Below, piece by piece: positions 31,589-40,852 of a stretch of DNA of 62,211 bases; positions within the stretch are counted from its first letter, which is position 1, and each line of letters opens with the position of its first letter. This stretch comes from Symbiobacterium sp. GTDB lineage: Bacteria; Bacillota; Sulfobacillia; UBA995; UBA9673. The position numbers were made by a program, and so were the translations under genes. The DNA lies in contig DYFB01000077.1 of NCBI GenBank assembly GCA_020725405.1, positions 1-62,211 of the forward strand, written 5' to 3'. The notes under the pieces were generated by a model, which ran no database searches, was not told the origin of the DNA, and was given only the letters and a program-made list of their open reading frames with translations.

Positions 31589-32535
31589 GGGCGACCCCTT
31601 CCCTTACCCTGCTCTCCCGGCTCGAGCAGGCTCTCTTCCAGGACGAAGGACGGACGCGGGCCGCGGGCGAGCGTGAAGTACTCCCGGCTGAGGACGGCGG
31701 CCGCCTCCGGACCCGTCGGCGCTCCCCGCTCGAAGTCGTAGAGCCCGCCGTAGGCCCGCTCGACGTTGTGTCGCTGGGTCCGGTGGGAGAGGAGGGCGGC
31801 CATCTTGGTCTCGAGGGTGGACGAGATGTCTATCGCCGCCTCGGGCTGCCCCGGGCTCACCGGGATCCGGACCGGCGCCGTCGCCGGGAGGCCCTGCTCC
31901 GCGGCAAGGCGTCCCCTCGGGGGGGACGCTCCGCCCTCGGGGCCGGGGCCTGGCCCCTCCTGCCGGGCGGCGGCCGTCCAGTCGTGGGGCCGATAGCGCC
32001 AGACGGCTGACGGGAGAGCCGCGTACCAGAGGCGGGGTTCTCGCCCTCCCGCCTCCCGGTCGGTTCGCCCGAGAACGCGATCGTAGGCCCGGAGGGTCAG
32101 GGCGTGGATGGCCACGTGGTCGGGGTGGCCGTAGATCCCGTCCGGACCGAAGGTGACCACGGCGTCAGGGCGGAAGCGGGCCATGATGCGGCCTATCCGC
32201 GCCACGGCCTCCCCCGCGTCGGCCTCCGCGAGAGCCCTGTCCGGATAACCGAGAAAAACGGGTCCCCGGGCTCCCATGATCCGGCAGGCGGCCCCGAGCT
32301 CGCGGGCCCGGACGCGTCCCAACTCCGACGGGGGACAGACCGGCACGGAGGGTTGGCTTCCCCGCTCGCCCCGTGTGGCCGAGACGACGAGGGCTTCCCC
32401 GCCTCCGGCGACGTGGCGGGCCACGGTGCCGGCGGTGAAGAACGACTCGTCGTCCGGGTGGGCGAAGACGAGGAGGAGGCGGCCGGGGTCCCGGGACCGC
32501 GGCCTAGCTCGGACGTCCCTCGACCGCAGCCTCAC
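31585..32535 (-). CDS. PIG-L/LmbE-family deacetylase
   Basis: Zn-dependent N-acetylglucosaminyl deacetylase family, related to MshB and BshB. Zn site: FAHPDDES (H, D) and [10 protein letters not shown] (third ligand region GHPDH). 316 aa includes an acidic, low-complexity insertion ([18 protein letters not shown]). Possible roles are deacetylation of a thiol precursor such as bacillithiol or of a glycan sugar. GTG start overlapping the glyA stop by 4 bp, so the two are co-translated. No bshA or bshC is in the window, so the thiol pathway is only a guess. Confidence 0.88.
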   Translation of the reverse strand: MRLRSRDVRARPRSRDPGRLLLVFAHPDDESFFTAGTVARHVAGGGEALVVSATRGERGSQPSVPVCPPSELGRVRARELGAACRIMGARGPVFLGYPDRALAEADAGEAVARIGRIMARFRPDAVVTFGPDGIYGHPDHVAIHALTLRAYDRVLGRTDREAGGREPRLWYAALPSAVWRYRPHDWTAAARQEGPGPGPEGGASPPRGRLAAEQGLPATAPVRIPVSPGQPEAAIDISSTLETKMAALLSHRTQRHNVERAYGGLYDFERGAPTGPEAAAVLSREYFTLARGPRPSFVLEESLLEPGEQGKGRGRP

Positions 32536-33806
32536 TCCGACGCCCCGCCGAGCCCCGGATAGAGGGGGAAGGCCCGGCAGAGCTCGGCGACCTTCGCCCT
32601 GGTCCGGGTAGTCACAGTCTCACTCTCGGGGTCCAGGAGCACGTCGGCGATGAGGTTGCCGATGACGGTCATCTCGCGCTCGCCCATACCTCGGGTGGTG
32701 ACGGCCGGCGTGCCGATGCGGATGCCGCTCGCCACCTTCGGCGGCTTGGCGTCGAAGGGGATGGTGTTGAGGTTGACGGTGATGTTCACCCCGGCCAGGA
32801 TGTCCTCGGCCAACGCTCCGGTGAGGCCACGCCCGGCGAGACGGCCGGCGGTGACGTCGATGAGCAGGAGGTGGTTGTCGGTCCCGCCCGAGACAAGACG
32901 CAGGCCGCGCTCGGTCAGGACCGCGGCCAGGCGGGCGGCGTTGAGCTTCACCCGGCGCTGGTACTGGCGGAACTCCTCCGTGGCGGCCTCCCGGAAGGCC
33001 ACGGCTTTGGCGGCGATGACGTGCATGAGAGGGCCGCCCTGGAGGCCGGGGAAGACGGCCTGGTCGATGGCTTTGGCGAACTTGGCCCGGCAGAGGATGG
33101 CCCCGCCCCGCGGCCCTCGGAGGGTCTTGTGGGTCGTGGTGGTGACGAAGTCGGCGTGCGGAACGGGGTTGGGGTGCTCCTTCGCGGCCACGAGACCCGC
33201 GATGTGGGCCATATCGACCATGAACAGGGCCCCGTGAGCCTCGGCGATGTCCCCGAGGCGGGCGAAATCGATGTAGCGGGGGTAGGCGCTCGCCCCGGCG
33301 ACGATGAGCTTCGGTTTGAACCGGCGGGCCAGGGCCTCGACGGCCTCGTAGTCGAGGAGCTCGCTCTGGCGGGCGACCCCGTAGGGGATGAAGTTGAAGT
33401 AGCGGCCGGAGATGTTGAGCGGGTGGCCGTGGGTCAGGTGCCCGCCGTGGGTGAGGTCCATGCCGAGGACGGTGTCCCCGGGATTGAGGACCGCGAGATA
33501 GACGGCCGTGTTGGCCGGAGCCCCGGCATGAGGCTGGACGTTGGCGTGCTCGGCCCCGAAGAGCTGCCTCAGCCGCTCGATGGCCAGCTCCTCGACCACG
33601 TCGACGAACTCGCAGCCGCCGTAGTAACGCCGGCCGGGGAGACCCTCGGCGTACTTGTTGGTCAGCACCGAGCCCTGGGCCTCCAGGACGGCGCGGCTGG
33701 TGAAGTTCTCCGAGGCGATCAGCTCGAGGTTGTCCCGCTGGCGGGCGAGCTCGGACTGGATGGCCCGGTGGATCTCCGGGTCGACCTTAGCCAGCTCGTG
33801 GGTCAA
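32532..33806 (-). CDS. glyA: Serine hydroxymethyltransferase
   Basis: PLP enzyme interconverting serine and glycine with tetrahydrofolate. 424 aa with the full family pattern: [85 protein letters not shown], the PLP-lysine block [14 protein letters not shown] and [18 protein letters not shown] start with GGGAGAGA upstream; it begins 15 bp after the M3-peptidase stop, so it is probably in one minus-strand operon. With the nearby alanine-glyoxylate aminotransferase it suggests glyoxylate-to-serine flux. Confidence 0.96.
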   Translation of the reverse strand: MTHELAKVDPEIHRAIQSELARQRDNLELIASENFTSRAVLEAQGSVLTNKYAEGLPGRRYYGGCEFVDVVEELAIERLRQLFGAEHANVQPHAGAPANTAVYLAVLNPGDTVLGMDLTHGGHLTHGHPLNISGRYFNFIPYGVARQSELLDYEAVEALARRFKPKLIVAGASAYPRYIDFARLGDIAEAHGALFMVDMAHIAGLVAAKEHPNPVPHADFVTTTTHKTLRGPRGGAILCRAKFAKAIDQAVFPGLQGGPLMHVIAAKAVAFREAATEEFRQYQRRVKLNAARLAAVLTERGLRLVSGGTDNHLLLIDVTAGRLAGRGLTGALAEDILAGVNITVNLNTIPFDAKPPKVASGIRIGTPAVTTRGMGEREMTVIGNLIADVLLDPESETVTTRTRAKVAELCRAFPLYPGLGGASE

Positions 33807-33820
33807 GAGAGTCTCTCCCT

Positions 33821-35389
33821 TCAGGTATCCTGGTTTGGGCCCCAGCGGTAGACCAGGGCCGCGGGGTCGAGGTCCCGACCGGTGAGCCCGGCCAGCTTCT
33901 CTCGCCAGGTCCGGGACGCTCCGGGTCGCCAGTACTCGGCGACCAGGGTCCTGAAGACCTCTGGGTTGCCGAGGACGGCGCCGTCGAAACGCTCTCTCAG
34001 GGCCCGGTGGGTCGCGGCCGCGATGAGGTCGGCCAGGACGTAGTTCTGCCAGTAGACCGGGTACCCGGCCGGGAAGGGCCCACCGGCCCAGCGGTGGACC
34101 GGGCGCGGCTGGCAGAGGAGGTAGCGGGCCTCGCGGGCGGCGTGGAGGTTGGTCAGGTCCTGCCGAGGGTTCTCGTAGGCCCGGTACTCCCAGGTGACGT
34201 TGGCCGCCAGGGTCCGGTGGCCGGCCATCATCTGCACGCTGTGGGCCCGGGTGACCCGCTGGACGAGGTCATCGTCAAGGCCGAACCCGCGGAGCCACTC
34301 GGGGTCGAAGGTGAACCAGCCCCAGAGCTCGGCCATCCCCTCGCAGAACACGCCGGGCTCGTCCTGCAGGATCTGCGAGTTCTCCCCGGCGTAAACGGCG
34401 TGGAGGCAGTGGCCGTACTCGTGGAAGAGGACGTGATAGTAGTTGTGCCCGTCCTGGGGATTGGTCAGGACGCGGACGTCGGACGGCGGGTCGATGGGGA
34501 CGCAAAGGCCGCCGTAGGGAATGTCGTGGAAAACGATGCGGATGCCGAGCTCCCGCGGGTCGCGTCCGAAGGAGCTGACGAAGTCCTCGAGGACCGGAAC
34601 GATGCGGTCCTTGGGGAAGGGAGCTGTGGGAACGGCTGTCGCCTTCTCGACGAGATAGCCGAGGTCCCACGGCTCGACCGACTCAAGACCGGCGGCTCCG
34701 GCGGCCTCGGCCAGGAAGGCCCGGTAGGGGGCTGCCGAGGCTTCCTCGGTATGGTTGATGATGGAGATGACCTCGGGCCGGCTGAGGGAGGCGAGGCTGA
34801 GAGAGAGGTCGACGTAATCGGCGTACCCGGCCCGGCGGGCCAGGTCGTTCCGGCGCTCGATGAGTTCGACCGTATCGCCGGCCACCTCCATGGAGAGCGG
34901 GGCGATGGACACCCAGGCCTCGCGGCGCAGGGCGCGGTCGGTCTCCTGGCGGAGGATGCGGTTCCGCTCGGAGTGGCTGACCTCGCGCCCGAAGACCACG
35001 GGGCGGAAGGCGACGATGCGGTCCATTATCCGGTTCTGCAGGGTGTAGATCTCCGGGACCGAGTTCACCTGGGCCAGGGCCATCGAATCCCACAGCACCC
35101 GGAGCTTCCGGGCCGTGAGGGGGTCGGGGGCCCGGTCGAGCCAATCCCGCACCAGGGTACGGTAGGAGGGATCGAGGAGAATCTCGGACCGCTCTCTCTC
35201 GAGCTCGTTGAGCTCGGTCCCCGCGCCTCCGGTGTACTTCGCCCACCAGCAGAGAGCGATCCGGACCGAGAGGTCGTGCAGGACGTCCTCGAGGCGCCCC
35301 AGGAACTCGACGAGGGACGCGGCGTGGGTGACCCGGGGGGCTTCGGGCCGCGCAGGCCGCGTTCCCTGCGCGCTTACGTCGGGGTTCGT
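33821..35389 (-). CDS. M3-like zinc metallopeptidase with non-canonical start
   Basis: Oligopeptidase-like enzyme related to the M2/M3 gluzincins. Zn motif HEYGH in [19 protein letters not shown], followed by the distal Glu region [13 protein letters not shown]. The mostly helical N-terminus is typical. The first canonical start in this frame (GTG 35152) would begin mid-domain: the frame stays open for 79 more codons with family-like sequence ([41 protein letters not shown]). Those 79 codons contain no ATG, GTG or TTG. Upstream, GGAGGT is followed after 8 nt by in-frame ACG at 35389, where ATG would be expected. I give 522 aa from that ACG. If ACG does not initiate, the gene is disabled or starts at 35152. 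Confidence 0.8.
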   Translation of the reverse strand, partial: TNPDVSAQGTRPARPEAPRVTHAASLVEFLGRLEDVLHDLSVRIALCWWAKYTGGAGTELNELERERSEILLDPSYRTLVRDWLDRAPDPLTARKLRVLWDSMALAQVNSVPEIYTLQNRIMDRIVAFRPVVFGREVSHSERNRILRQETDRALRREAWVSIAPLSMEVAGDTVELIERRNDLARRAGYADYVDLSLSLASLSRPEVISIINHTEEASAAPYRAFLAEAAGAAGLESVEPWDLGYLVEKATAVPTAPFPKDRIVPVLEDFVSSFGRDPRELGIRIVFHDIPYGGLCVPIDPPSDVRVLTNPQDGHNYYHVLFHEYGHCLHAVYAGENSQILQDEPGVFCEGMAELWGWFTFDPEWLRGFGLDDDLVQRVTRAHSVQMMAGHRTLAANVTWEYRAYENPRQDLTNLHAAREARYLLCQPRPVHRWAGGPFPAGYPVYWQNYVLADLIAAATHRALRERFDGAVLGNPEVFRTLVAEYWRPGASRTWREKLAGLTGRDLDPAALVYRWGPNQDT

Positions 35390-35480
35390 GGTTATCTACC
35401 TCCAGGGGGCCAGCGAGCCGGCGGCTGCTCGGCGCAGCTTCTGCGAGCAGCGCAGAAGCACCCGGTCCGGCGGCCGCGCT

Positions 35481-35726
35481 TCACTCTCCGAGCTCCGACC
35501 TGAGCCAGGTCTTTATCTCGTCCTCGGACGGAAGCCGTCCCTGGCTGTAGAGCTTGCCGTTGATGACCAGACCTGGGGTCGCCATGACGCCGGCGTCGGT
35601 GATCTCCTCGAGGGAGCTTATCTTCCGGACATCGGCCGCCACGTCGAGGGAGGCGAGGGCGTTGAAAACCCTCTGCTCCAGAGTGCTGCACCGGGCGCAG
35701 CCTGGACCGTAGACTCGGATCTCCAC
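35481..35726 (-). CDS. Mini-thioredoxin (redox-active disulfide protein 2 family)
   Basis: 81-aa thioredoxin-fold protein with an N-terminal CxxC (YGPGCARCSTLEQ), then VRKISSLEEITDAGVMATPGLVINGKLYSQGRLPSEDEI. The cis-Pro segment ATPGLVI is conserved. Such proteins are small cytosolic disulfide reductases, sometimes tied to metal or thiol stress. GTG start with GGAGG 7 nt upstream. It lies 92 bp upstream of the M3-peptidase start on the same strand. Confidence 0.9.
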   Translation of the reverse strand: MEIRVYGPGCARCSTLEQRVFNALASLDVAADVRKISSLEEITDAGVMATPGLVINGKLYSQGRLPSEDEIKTWLRSELGE

Positions 35727-35848
35727 TCTGCCGCCTCCTCCGGGTTCGCCTTACCAGCGACATGGTTTCACGCCCAGCATTGTTCACCACAACCGGCCCT
35801 CAACCCTCTTGCCCTGCCAGGTTTCGGCCGGGGTCCGGTCGGCGCCCG

Positions 35849-35929
35849 CGCCGGGCGTGTCGGGCGCGCCGGACGTGTCGGGCGCTCCGGGTGCGCCGGG
35901 TGCGCCGGGTGCGCCGGGCGCTCCGGGCA
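35849..35929. repeat. 9-bp tandem repeat array
   Basis: Nine consecutive 9-bp units, consensus CGCCGGGTG, lie just beyond the stop of the aminotransferase. On the plus strand they could encode a Gly-Ala-Pro ladder but no gene fits around it. Confidence 0.8.
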
Positions 35930-35934
35930 AGGAC

Positions 35935-37143
35935 CTACCCCGCGGCTCCGGCGGCCGCGGCGTACACGGCCTCGGCGGCGGCGAGGGCGGCGCCCGGCTC
36001 GACCCTCCGGCCCTGCCGGTTGAGGGCGGCCTCCAGGGCGGCGAGGACCAGGAGGACGTTCTCCCGCCGTGACGAGTGGCCGAGGAGACCGATGCGCCAG
36101 ATCCTGCCCCGGGTCGGACCGAGTCCTCCCCCTATCTCCACGTTGGCTCGGGCCAGGAGCTCGCGCCGGACTGTGAGGTCATCCACCCCCTCGGGGACCT
36201 TAACCGAGAGGAGCATCGGGATACGGTAGCCCTCCCGGGCGAACGGCTCGAGGCCCATGGCCGCGACTCCAGCCAGGAGGGCCCGGCCGTTCAGGCGGTG
36301 CCGGGCGAAGCGAGCCTCCAGCCCCTCCTCGAGAACGAGGCGGAGGGCCTCGTAGAGGGCGTAGATCATGTTGACCGGGGCGGTGTGGTGGTAGAAGCGC
36401 TCGGCGCCCCAGTAGGAGATGACCATGGGGAGGTCGAGGTACCAGCTCCGGACCTTGGTCTTCCGCCCGAGGAGGACCTCGACGGCCCGGTCCCCGGCTG
36501 TAAGGGGCGCGAGACCCGGCGGGCAGGAGAGGCACTTCTGGGCCCCGCTGTAGACGACGTCGAGCCCCCACTCGTCGACCTTGACCTCTGTCCCGCCGAG
36601 GCTGGTCACGGCGTCGACGATGAAGAGGGCTTCGTGCTCCCGGCAAAGGCGAGCCAGAGGTTCGAGCGGCTGGAGGACGCCGGTCGACGTCTCGGCGTGG
36701 ACCGCGGCCACGGCCCGCACCCCCGGGTTGGCCGCCAGGGCCCGGGCGACGTCGTCGGGGTCCAGGGGCTCCCCCCAAGGGGCCTCGATCCGGACCGGGC
36801 GCCCGCCGGCCCGCTCGACGATGTCGGCCATCCTCTCCCCGAAGAGCCCGTTCACCCCCACGATGACCGTGTCGCCTGGCTCGATGAAGTTCACCAGGGC
36901 GGCCTCCATCCCGGCGCTCCCCGTGCCGGAGACAGCCATGGCCAGGCGGTTCCGGGTCTCGAAGACCCGGCGGAGAAGGGCGGCGGTACCGTTCATCACC
37001 TCGAGGAAGGCCGGGTCGAGGTGCCCGACGCAGGGGAGGGAGAGGGCCCGGAGCACCCGGGGGTGGACGTTGCTCGGTCCCGGACCGAGGAGGGTCCGCT
37101 GGGGCAGGTCGAGTCCGGGGACCGGTTCGCCCGCAGTGGTCAC
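35935..37143 (-). CDS. Alanine-glyoxylate / serine-pyruvate aminotransferase
   Basis: Class V PLP aminotransferase of 402 aa. Features: LLGPGPSNVHPRVLRAL, VGHLDPAFLEVMN, AVSGTGSAGMEAALVN, VHAETSTGVLQPLE, the Asp-Ala block FIVDAVTSLGGTEV, the PLP-lysine region YSGAQKCLSCPPGLAPLT, and RIGLLGHSSRRENVL. The most likely reaction is glyoxylate plus alanine (or serine) to glycine plus pyruvate (or hydroxypyruvate). With glyA in the same strand group this points to glyoxylate/serine exchange. The C-terminal 25 residues are Ala-rich. GTG start; SD not strong. A phosphoserine or cysteine desulfurase role is less likely. Confidence 0.9.
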   Translation of the reverse strand: MTTAGEPVPGLDLPQRTLLGPGPSNVHPRVLRALSLPCVGHLDPAFLEVMNGTAALLRRVFETRNRLAMAVSGTGSAGMEAALVNFIEPGDTVIVGVNGLFGERMADIVERAGGRPVRIEAPWGEPLDPDDVARALAANPGVRAVAAVHAETSTGVLQPLEPLARLCREHEALFIVDAVTSLGGTEVKVDEWGLDVVYSGAQKCLSCPPGLAPLTAGDRAVEVLLGRKTKVRSWYLDLPMVISYWGAERFYHHTAPVNMIYALYEALRLVLEEGLEARFARHRLNGRALLAGVAAMGLEPFAREGYRIPMLLSVKVPEGVDDLTVRRELLARANVEIGGGLGPTRGRIWRIGLLGHSSRRENVLLVLAALEAALNRQGRRVEPGAALAAAEAVYAAAAGAAG

Positions 37144-37383
37144 GACTGGCTCACCTCACGGGGACGCGGGTTCCCGACCCGGGTCATCACCGGTGGGAGG
37201 GTCGCGTCGTCGGGATGGTCTCTTCGGCCGGGCCGCGGCCGCTTCCTTCTCCGGCTCCCGGTGGCCGGGCCGGGCTGGACCTGGGTCCGAGCCCGCCCCG
37301 TCCGGAGGTTCAGGACCACGCTTTCCCCGCCGGGCCGGTGTTCTCTTCCCTCAGGTACGATGGAGACGAGCGGCCCCCGTGTT
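37144..37383. other. Intergenic stretch without recognised features
   Basis: Between the aminotransferase start and the heptad repeat array. It is GC-rich, with no convincing promoter, hairpin or ORF. The aminotransferase promoter should be here, but no consensus is visible. Confidence 0.5.
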
Positions 37384-37495
37384 AGGCTCTAGGCGCTAGG
37401 CTCTAGGCGCTAGGCGCACGGCGCTCGGCGCATGGCGCATGGTGCTCGGCGCTAGGCGCATGGTGCTCGGCGCATGGCGTACGGCGCTCGGCGCA
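37384..37495. repeat. Heptad tandem repeat array (16 x 7 bp)
   Basis: Sixteen consecutive 7-mers of the form (A/C/T)GG(C/T)(G/T)C(T/A), for example AGGCGCT, CGGCGCA and TGGTGCT, fill the gap between the LTD-protein stop and the aminotransferase. Units alternate in type, with higher-order blocks of two to three heptads, showing repeated duplication. Confidence 0.9.
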
Positions 37496-37527
37496 TGGCA
37501 CCCCGCGCGCGTCATCCGGCGAGTCCG

Positions 37528-38421
37528 TCAGCCCCTGGTCTCGGCCCGGGGCATGGGCGTCCCCTCGGCGTCGTAGAGGACGACATCCGCCCGGCCACGC
37601 GGGGCCTCGACCTCGAGCCGATCCCCGGGAAGGATGAGGCTACCGGCCGGGAGTTCGCGCCAGAGGCCGGAGCCGGGGGAGAAGAAGGACCATCCGGTCA
37701 GGCTGACGGCGTGCCCGGAGCGGTTGAGGAGAACGGCCGTCCCGCTCTCGGGATCGAGAGACTCGAGGACCACGTCTCCGGCCCCGACGACCACCAGGGG
37801 CGGCCCGGTTCCGGGGTTGCGGTCGGCCGCGCTCCTGGCCATGACGGCCGCGGCCTCCGGGGAGAGGTCGGGCTGGTAGGTTATCTCCCACTCCTCTCCG
37901 GCCGGTCGGTCGGGAGGAGCGGCCTTAGGGCCGGAAGGCGCGGCCGGAGGGCCGGAGGCGTCCGGACCCGCCCCGGACCCCGGCGTGGCTCCGCCCAGCG
38001 GTCCGGTCCCTGCGGCGGCTGGCGGGCCGGCACCTGCGGCGTCCGGCGGGCCGGCACCTGCGGCGTCCGGCGGCTCGGGGGGCGCTCCGGCTCCCGGCGC
38101 GTCACGAGAAGAGCCTCCCGGCTCGCCTGGAGGAGCCTGAGGACCGGCGGGAACGGGAACCTGTCCGCCGGGCGAAGGCAGGAGGGCGTCGGCCGCGGCC
38201 CCGACCAGGGCCAAGGCCAGGGCGACCGTGGCCAGAAGCAGTCCGGAAGGCTTCCGGGCGGGATCCCGCCGCCGGGCCGGCCGGCCGGCCGGGACCCGTC
38301 GCCGGGCCAGCGTGAGCCAGAGCAGAGCGGCGGCAGTCGCGCCCAGGAGGAGCCACTGACCTGCGGCGGGAGTGTCCTGGAGCGCCGGAACCAGGTCTCG
38401 CGTCGCCGATAGCACTGACAC
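37528..38421 (-). CDS. Membrane-anchored lamin-tail-like domain protein
   Basis: 297-aa surface protein. Two hydrophobic segments near the N-terminus (GQWLLLGATAAALLWLTLA and GLLLATVALALALVGAAA) with a basic loop between them, then an Ala/Gly/Pro-rich linker with a 7-residue repeat (GAGPPDA). The C-terminal 80 residues (VVLESLDPESGTAVLLNRSGHAVSLTGWSFFS, LPAGSLILPGDRLEVEA) look like a bacterial lamin-tail (LTD) immunoglobulin-like domain, often found on secreted nucleases or surface proteins. The start was moved to GTG 38421, which has GGAGGTGT 6 nt upstream. Function unknown. Confidence 0.75.
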   Translation of the reverse strand: MSVLSATRDLVPALQDTPAAGQWLLLGATAAALLWLTLARRRVPAGRPARRRDPARKPSGLLLATVALALALVGAAADALLPSPGGQVPVPAGPQAPPGEPGGSSRDAPGAGAPPEPPDAAGAGPPDAAGAGPPAAAGTGPLGGATPGSGAGPDASGPPAAPSGPKAAPPDRPAGEEWEITYQPDLSPEAAAVMARSAADRNPGTGPPLVVVGAGDVVLESLDPESGTAVLLNRSGHAVSLTGWSFFSPGSGLWRELPAGSLILPGDRLEVEAPRGRADVVLYDAEGTPMPRAETRG

Positions 38422-38542
38422 GCAGGGACACCTCCGGGTATGTTCCCGGTAGTATCCCCGGCGCGGCCGCGGGTGAACCACCCGTCCCGACCGCCCGTAG
38501 GGCGCCGAACCACTACCGAACACTGACGAGAGAAGGCCTGAC

Positions 38543-39790
38543 ATGGCGCGACTGCGCATCCCCGCACCACCCGCTCTGGGCCGGGACATGAACCTCATCA
38601 TCATCTCTCTGATCCTGGCCAACATCGGGACCCATGCCGAGCAGCGGTTCTTCCAGCTCTACGTCCGCGAGCTGGGTGGGTCGGCCGTGAGCATCGGCCT
38701 TCTGGCGACCATCGCTAGCCTGGTCATTGTCGTCCTCTCGCCTGTGGGCGGGTGGCTGACCGACCGCTACCGCCGGGTGAAGCTCTACGCGGCGGCCCCG
38801 CTCCTTGGAACCGCCGGCTGCCTCCTGATGCTGACCGCGCCCAGGTGGGAGTGGCTCATCCCGGGGCTCATCCTCAGCTGGATGCCCGGGCTCATCGTCG
38901 GCCCCGCCCTCTTCGGTCTCGTCAGCGACCTCGGTCCGGTGGAGACCCGGGGCACGCGCTTCGCCTACCAGATGGCGGCCGCGGGCGTTTGCGCGACTCT
39001 CGGCCCGCTGGTGGGGGGATACATCTACAAGTACTTCGGCTACCGGACCTTCCTCGCCGCGCAGGCGGGAATGCTCGCGCTCGCGTCCCTCGTGCGCTTC
39101 TTCGTCCGCGACCCGAGGGACTCGGCCCGCCGGGATGCGGGCTACCGGCACCCCGGCCTTCTTCCCGGCCTGGCCACCGCCTTCCGGCAGATGGCGGGCT
39201 CCCGCCAGTTCATGCTGGTCTTCCTCGTCTCGACCGTGGCCACGTTCGGGATGGGGGCGGCCATGCACTTCACGTCGGTCTTCATGAACGAGGTTCTCCA
39301 CGTGAGCGAGGCCGACATGGGAATCCTCTACGCCGTCGCCGGGGCGGCCGGCATCGCCGCCAGCCTGGTGGGAGGGGTCGCCGCCGACCGGTTCGGGCGG
39401 AAGCCGGTCCTCGCCCTGACCGTGTTCGGGATGTCCCTCGGCCTTCTCTGGTTCAGCGGGGCCCGGACCCTGGCCTCTCTGGGAGGAGCCTGGCTCTTCC
39501 AGGGGTTCGCCGGCAGCCTGGGCGGTCCGGCGGCCGACGCGCTCATGGCCGACCTCACGGAAAAGGAGACGCGCGGCACCGTCCGGTCGGTCTTCACGGG
39601 CCTGCAGACTCTGGCCTTCCTGCCGGCACCCGTCCTGGGCGGGCTACTCTGGGAGCGGGTGGCGCCGGTCGCTCCGTTCTACGCGGGAGCGGCCATCATT
39701 GCCCTGGCGGGCGCCGTTCTCGTCATCTGGGTGCGCGAGCCGGGCCGGGCGGGGGCGTCCGGAGTTGAGGCCCCACAGTCGGCCGGCTGA
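38543..39790 (+). CDS. Major facilitator superfamily transporter
   Basis: 415-aa MFS transporter with 12 predicted helices. The loop 2-3 signature is present (GGWLTDRYRRVKLY; G-x-L-x-D-R-x-G/R-R) and repeated in the second half (GGVAADRFGRKPVLAL). A cytoplasmic loop (DPRDSARRDAGYRHPGLLPGL) separates the halves. Resembles drug or sugar exporters; substrate unknown. ATG start with GAGAAGG upstream. Divergent from the LTD gene. Confidence 0.93.
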   Translation: MARLRIPAPPALGRDMNLIIISLILANIGTHAEQRFFQLYVRELGGSAVSIGLLATIASLVIVVLSPVGGWLTDRYRRVKLYAAAPLLGTAGCLLMLTAPRWEWLIPGLILSWMPGLIVGPALFGLVSDLGPVETRGTRFAYQMAAAGVCATLGPLVGGYIYKYFGYRTFLAAQAGMLALASLVRFFVRDPRDSARRDAGYRHPGLLPGLATAFRQMAGSRQFMLVFLVSTVATFGMGAAMHFTSVFMNEVLHVSEADMGILYAVAGAAGIAASLVGGVAADRFGRKPVLALTVFGMSLGLLWFSGARTLASLGGAWLFQGFAGSLGGPAADALMADLTEKETRGTVRSVFTGLQTLAFLPAPVLGGLLWERVAPVAPFYAGAAIIALAGAVLVIWVREPGRAGASGVEAPQSAG

Positions 39791-39844
39791 GGCCGTGCCG
39801 GGCCAGCCGACAGGCTGAGGGCGTCGCCGCCCGTCCGGTGGCTC

Positions 39845-40687
39845 TCAAGGTAGGCCGAGGAGCCTGGAGGCATTCCCGCCCAGGATCTTGACCTTGGTCT
39901 CCTCGGAGAGGGGCAGGGCCCGGACTGCGGCGAGATTTCCCTGGATATCGAGATAGCCCGGCCAGTCCGACCCCCAGATGACCTTGTCGGCGACGCGTTC
40001 GAGCTCGGGAAAGTGCTCGAGGAGCCGCTTTGGCGGTATGCCGGATATCTCCATGTAGACGTTGGGGTGAAGGCGGGTCAGGAAGAAGGCCCGGTCGTAC
40101 CAGAAGCCGCGGCCGCTGTGGGCCATGATGACCCGGAGGCCGGGGAAGTCCACGGCCACGTCGTCCAGGAACAGGGGGTCACCGTACTTCATCCTCGACC
40201 CCCGGAAGACCGACGAGCCGGTGTGGAACATGACCGGCAGGCCGAGTTCCTCGGCCGCGGCGTAGACCGGGTAGACCACCGGGTCGTTCGGATAGAAGAA
40301 CTGGTAGGTCGGGTACATCTTGAGCCCGCGGAAGGCGTAGGTCTCGACGAGGCGCCTGAGCTCCCGGCCGGGGCGGTTGACGAGGTGGGGGTTGAGACTG
40401 GCGAAGGGTATGAACCGGGATCTCCCGGCGCAGAGCTCGGCCACCTTCTCGTTGGTGGTCACCCCGGTCGTCGCCGGGCTGTCCTCGGCGAGAAGGCAGG
40501 CGTAGTCGACGCCCGCCGCGGCAAGGAAGGCGTCGAGGTTGTCCGGGTCGGCGAAGGCCTTGAGGTGGTCATCCAGCCCGGGGCCGTACGTCTCCCGCAT
40601 CCACTCCACTATCCAGGGTTTGGCCGATCCCTCGACGACGGGGTGGACGTGGAAGTCCACGACCGGCGGCGCATCCTTCGGGGGCAT
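39845..40687 (-). CDS. Amidohydrolase family 2 (PF04909-type) metal hydrolase
   Basis: 280-aa TIM-barrel hydrolase or decarboxylase of the ACMSD-like amidohydrolase type. All metal and active-site positions look intact: DFHVHP (HxH), GLKMYP (Lys position), MFHTGS (His), IMAHSGRG (His) and WGSDWPG (Asp). Substrate unknown; these enzymes act on aromatic or lactone-type carboxylates. ATG with GGGAGGT 5 nt upstream. A divergent paralogue lies at 41592-42518 with PdaB between them. Confidence 0.9.
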   Translation of the reverse strand: MPPKDAPPVVDFHVHPVVEGSAKPWIVEWMRETYGPGLDDHLKAFADPDNLDAFLAAAGVDYACLLAEDSPATTGVTTNEKVAELCAGRSRFIPFASLNPHLVNRPGRELRRLVETYAFRGLKMYPTYQFFYPNDPVVYPVYAAAEELGLPVMFHTGSSVFRGSRMKYGDPLFLDDVAVDFPGLRVIMAHSGRGFWYDRAFFLTRLHPNVYMEISGIPPKRLLEHFPELERVADKVIWGSDWPGYLDIQGNLAAVRALPLSEETKVKILGGNASRLLGLP

Positions 40688-40852
40688 AGCGACCTCCCAA
40701 CGCCGGTCCGGAGCAGACCGGCAACGGTGCCGGAGCCGGCCCCTCGCCAGCCCCGAGCTGGGAGGAGGTTTCTCCCGGGGTCCGGGTTTCCCTCTGTTGT
40801 GTTCTTGTCCCGACGCCGCCGGGCATAGGCTTTGGCGGGGCGGTGGTCGCCG

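Noticed and set aside
37384-37495. CRISPR array
   Set aside because: The units are contiguous 7-mers without spacers.
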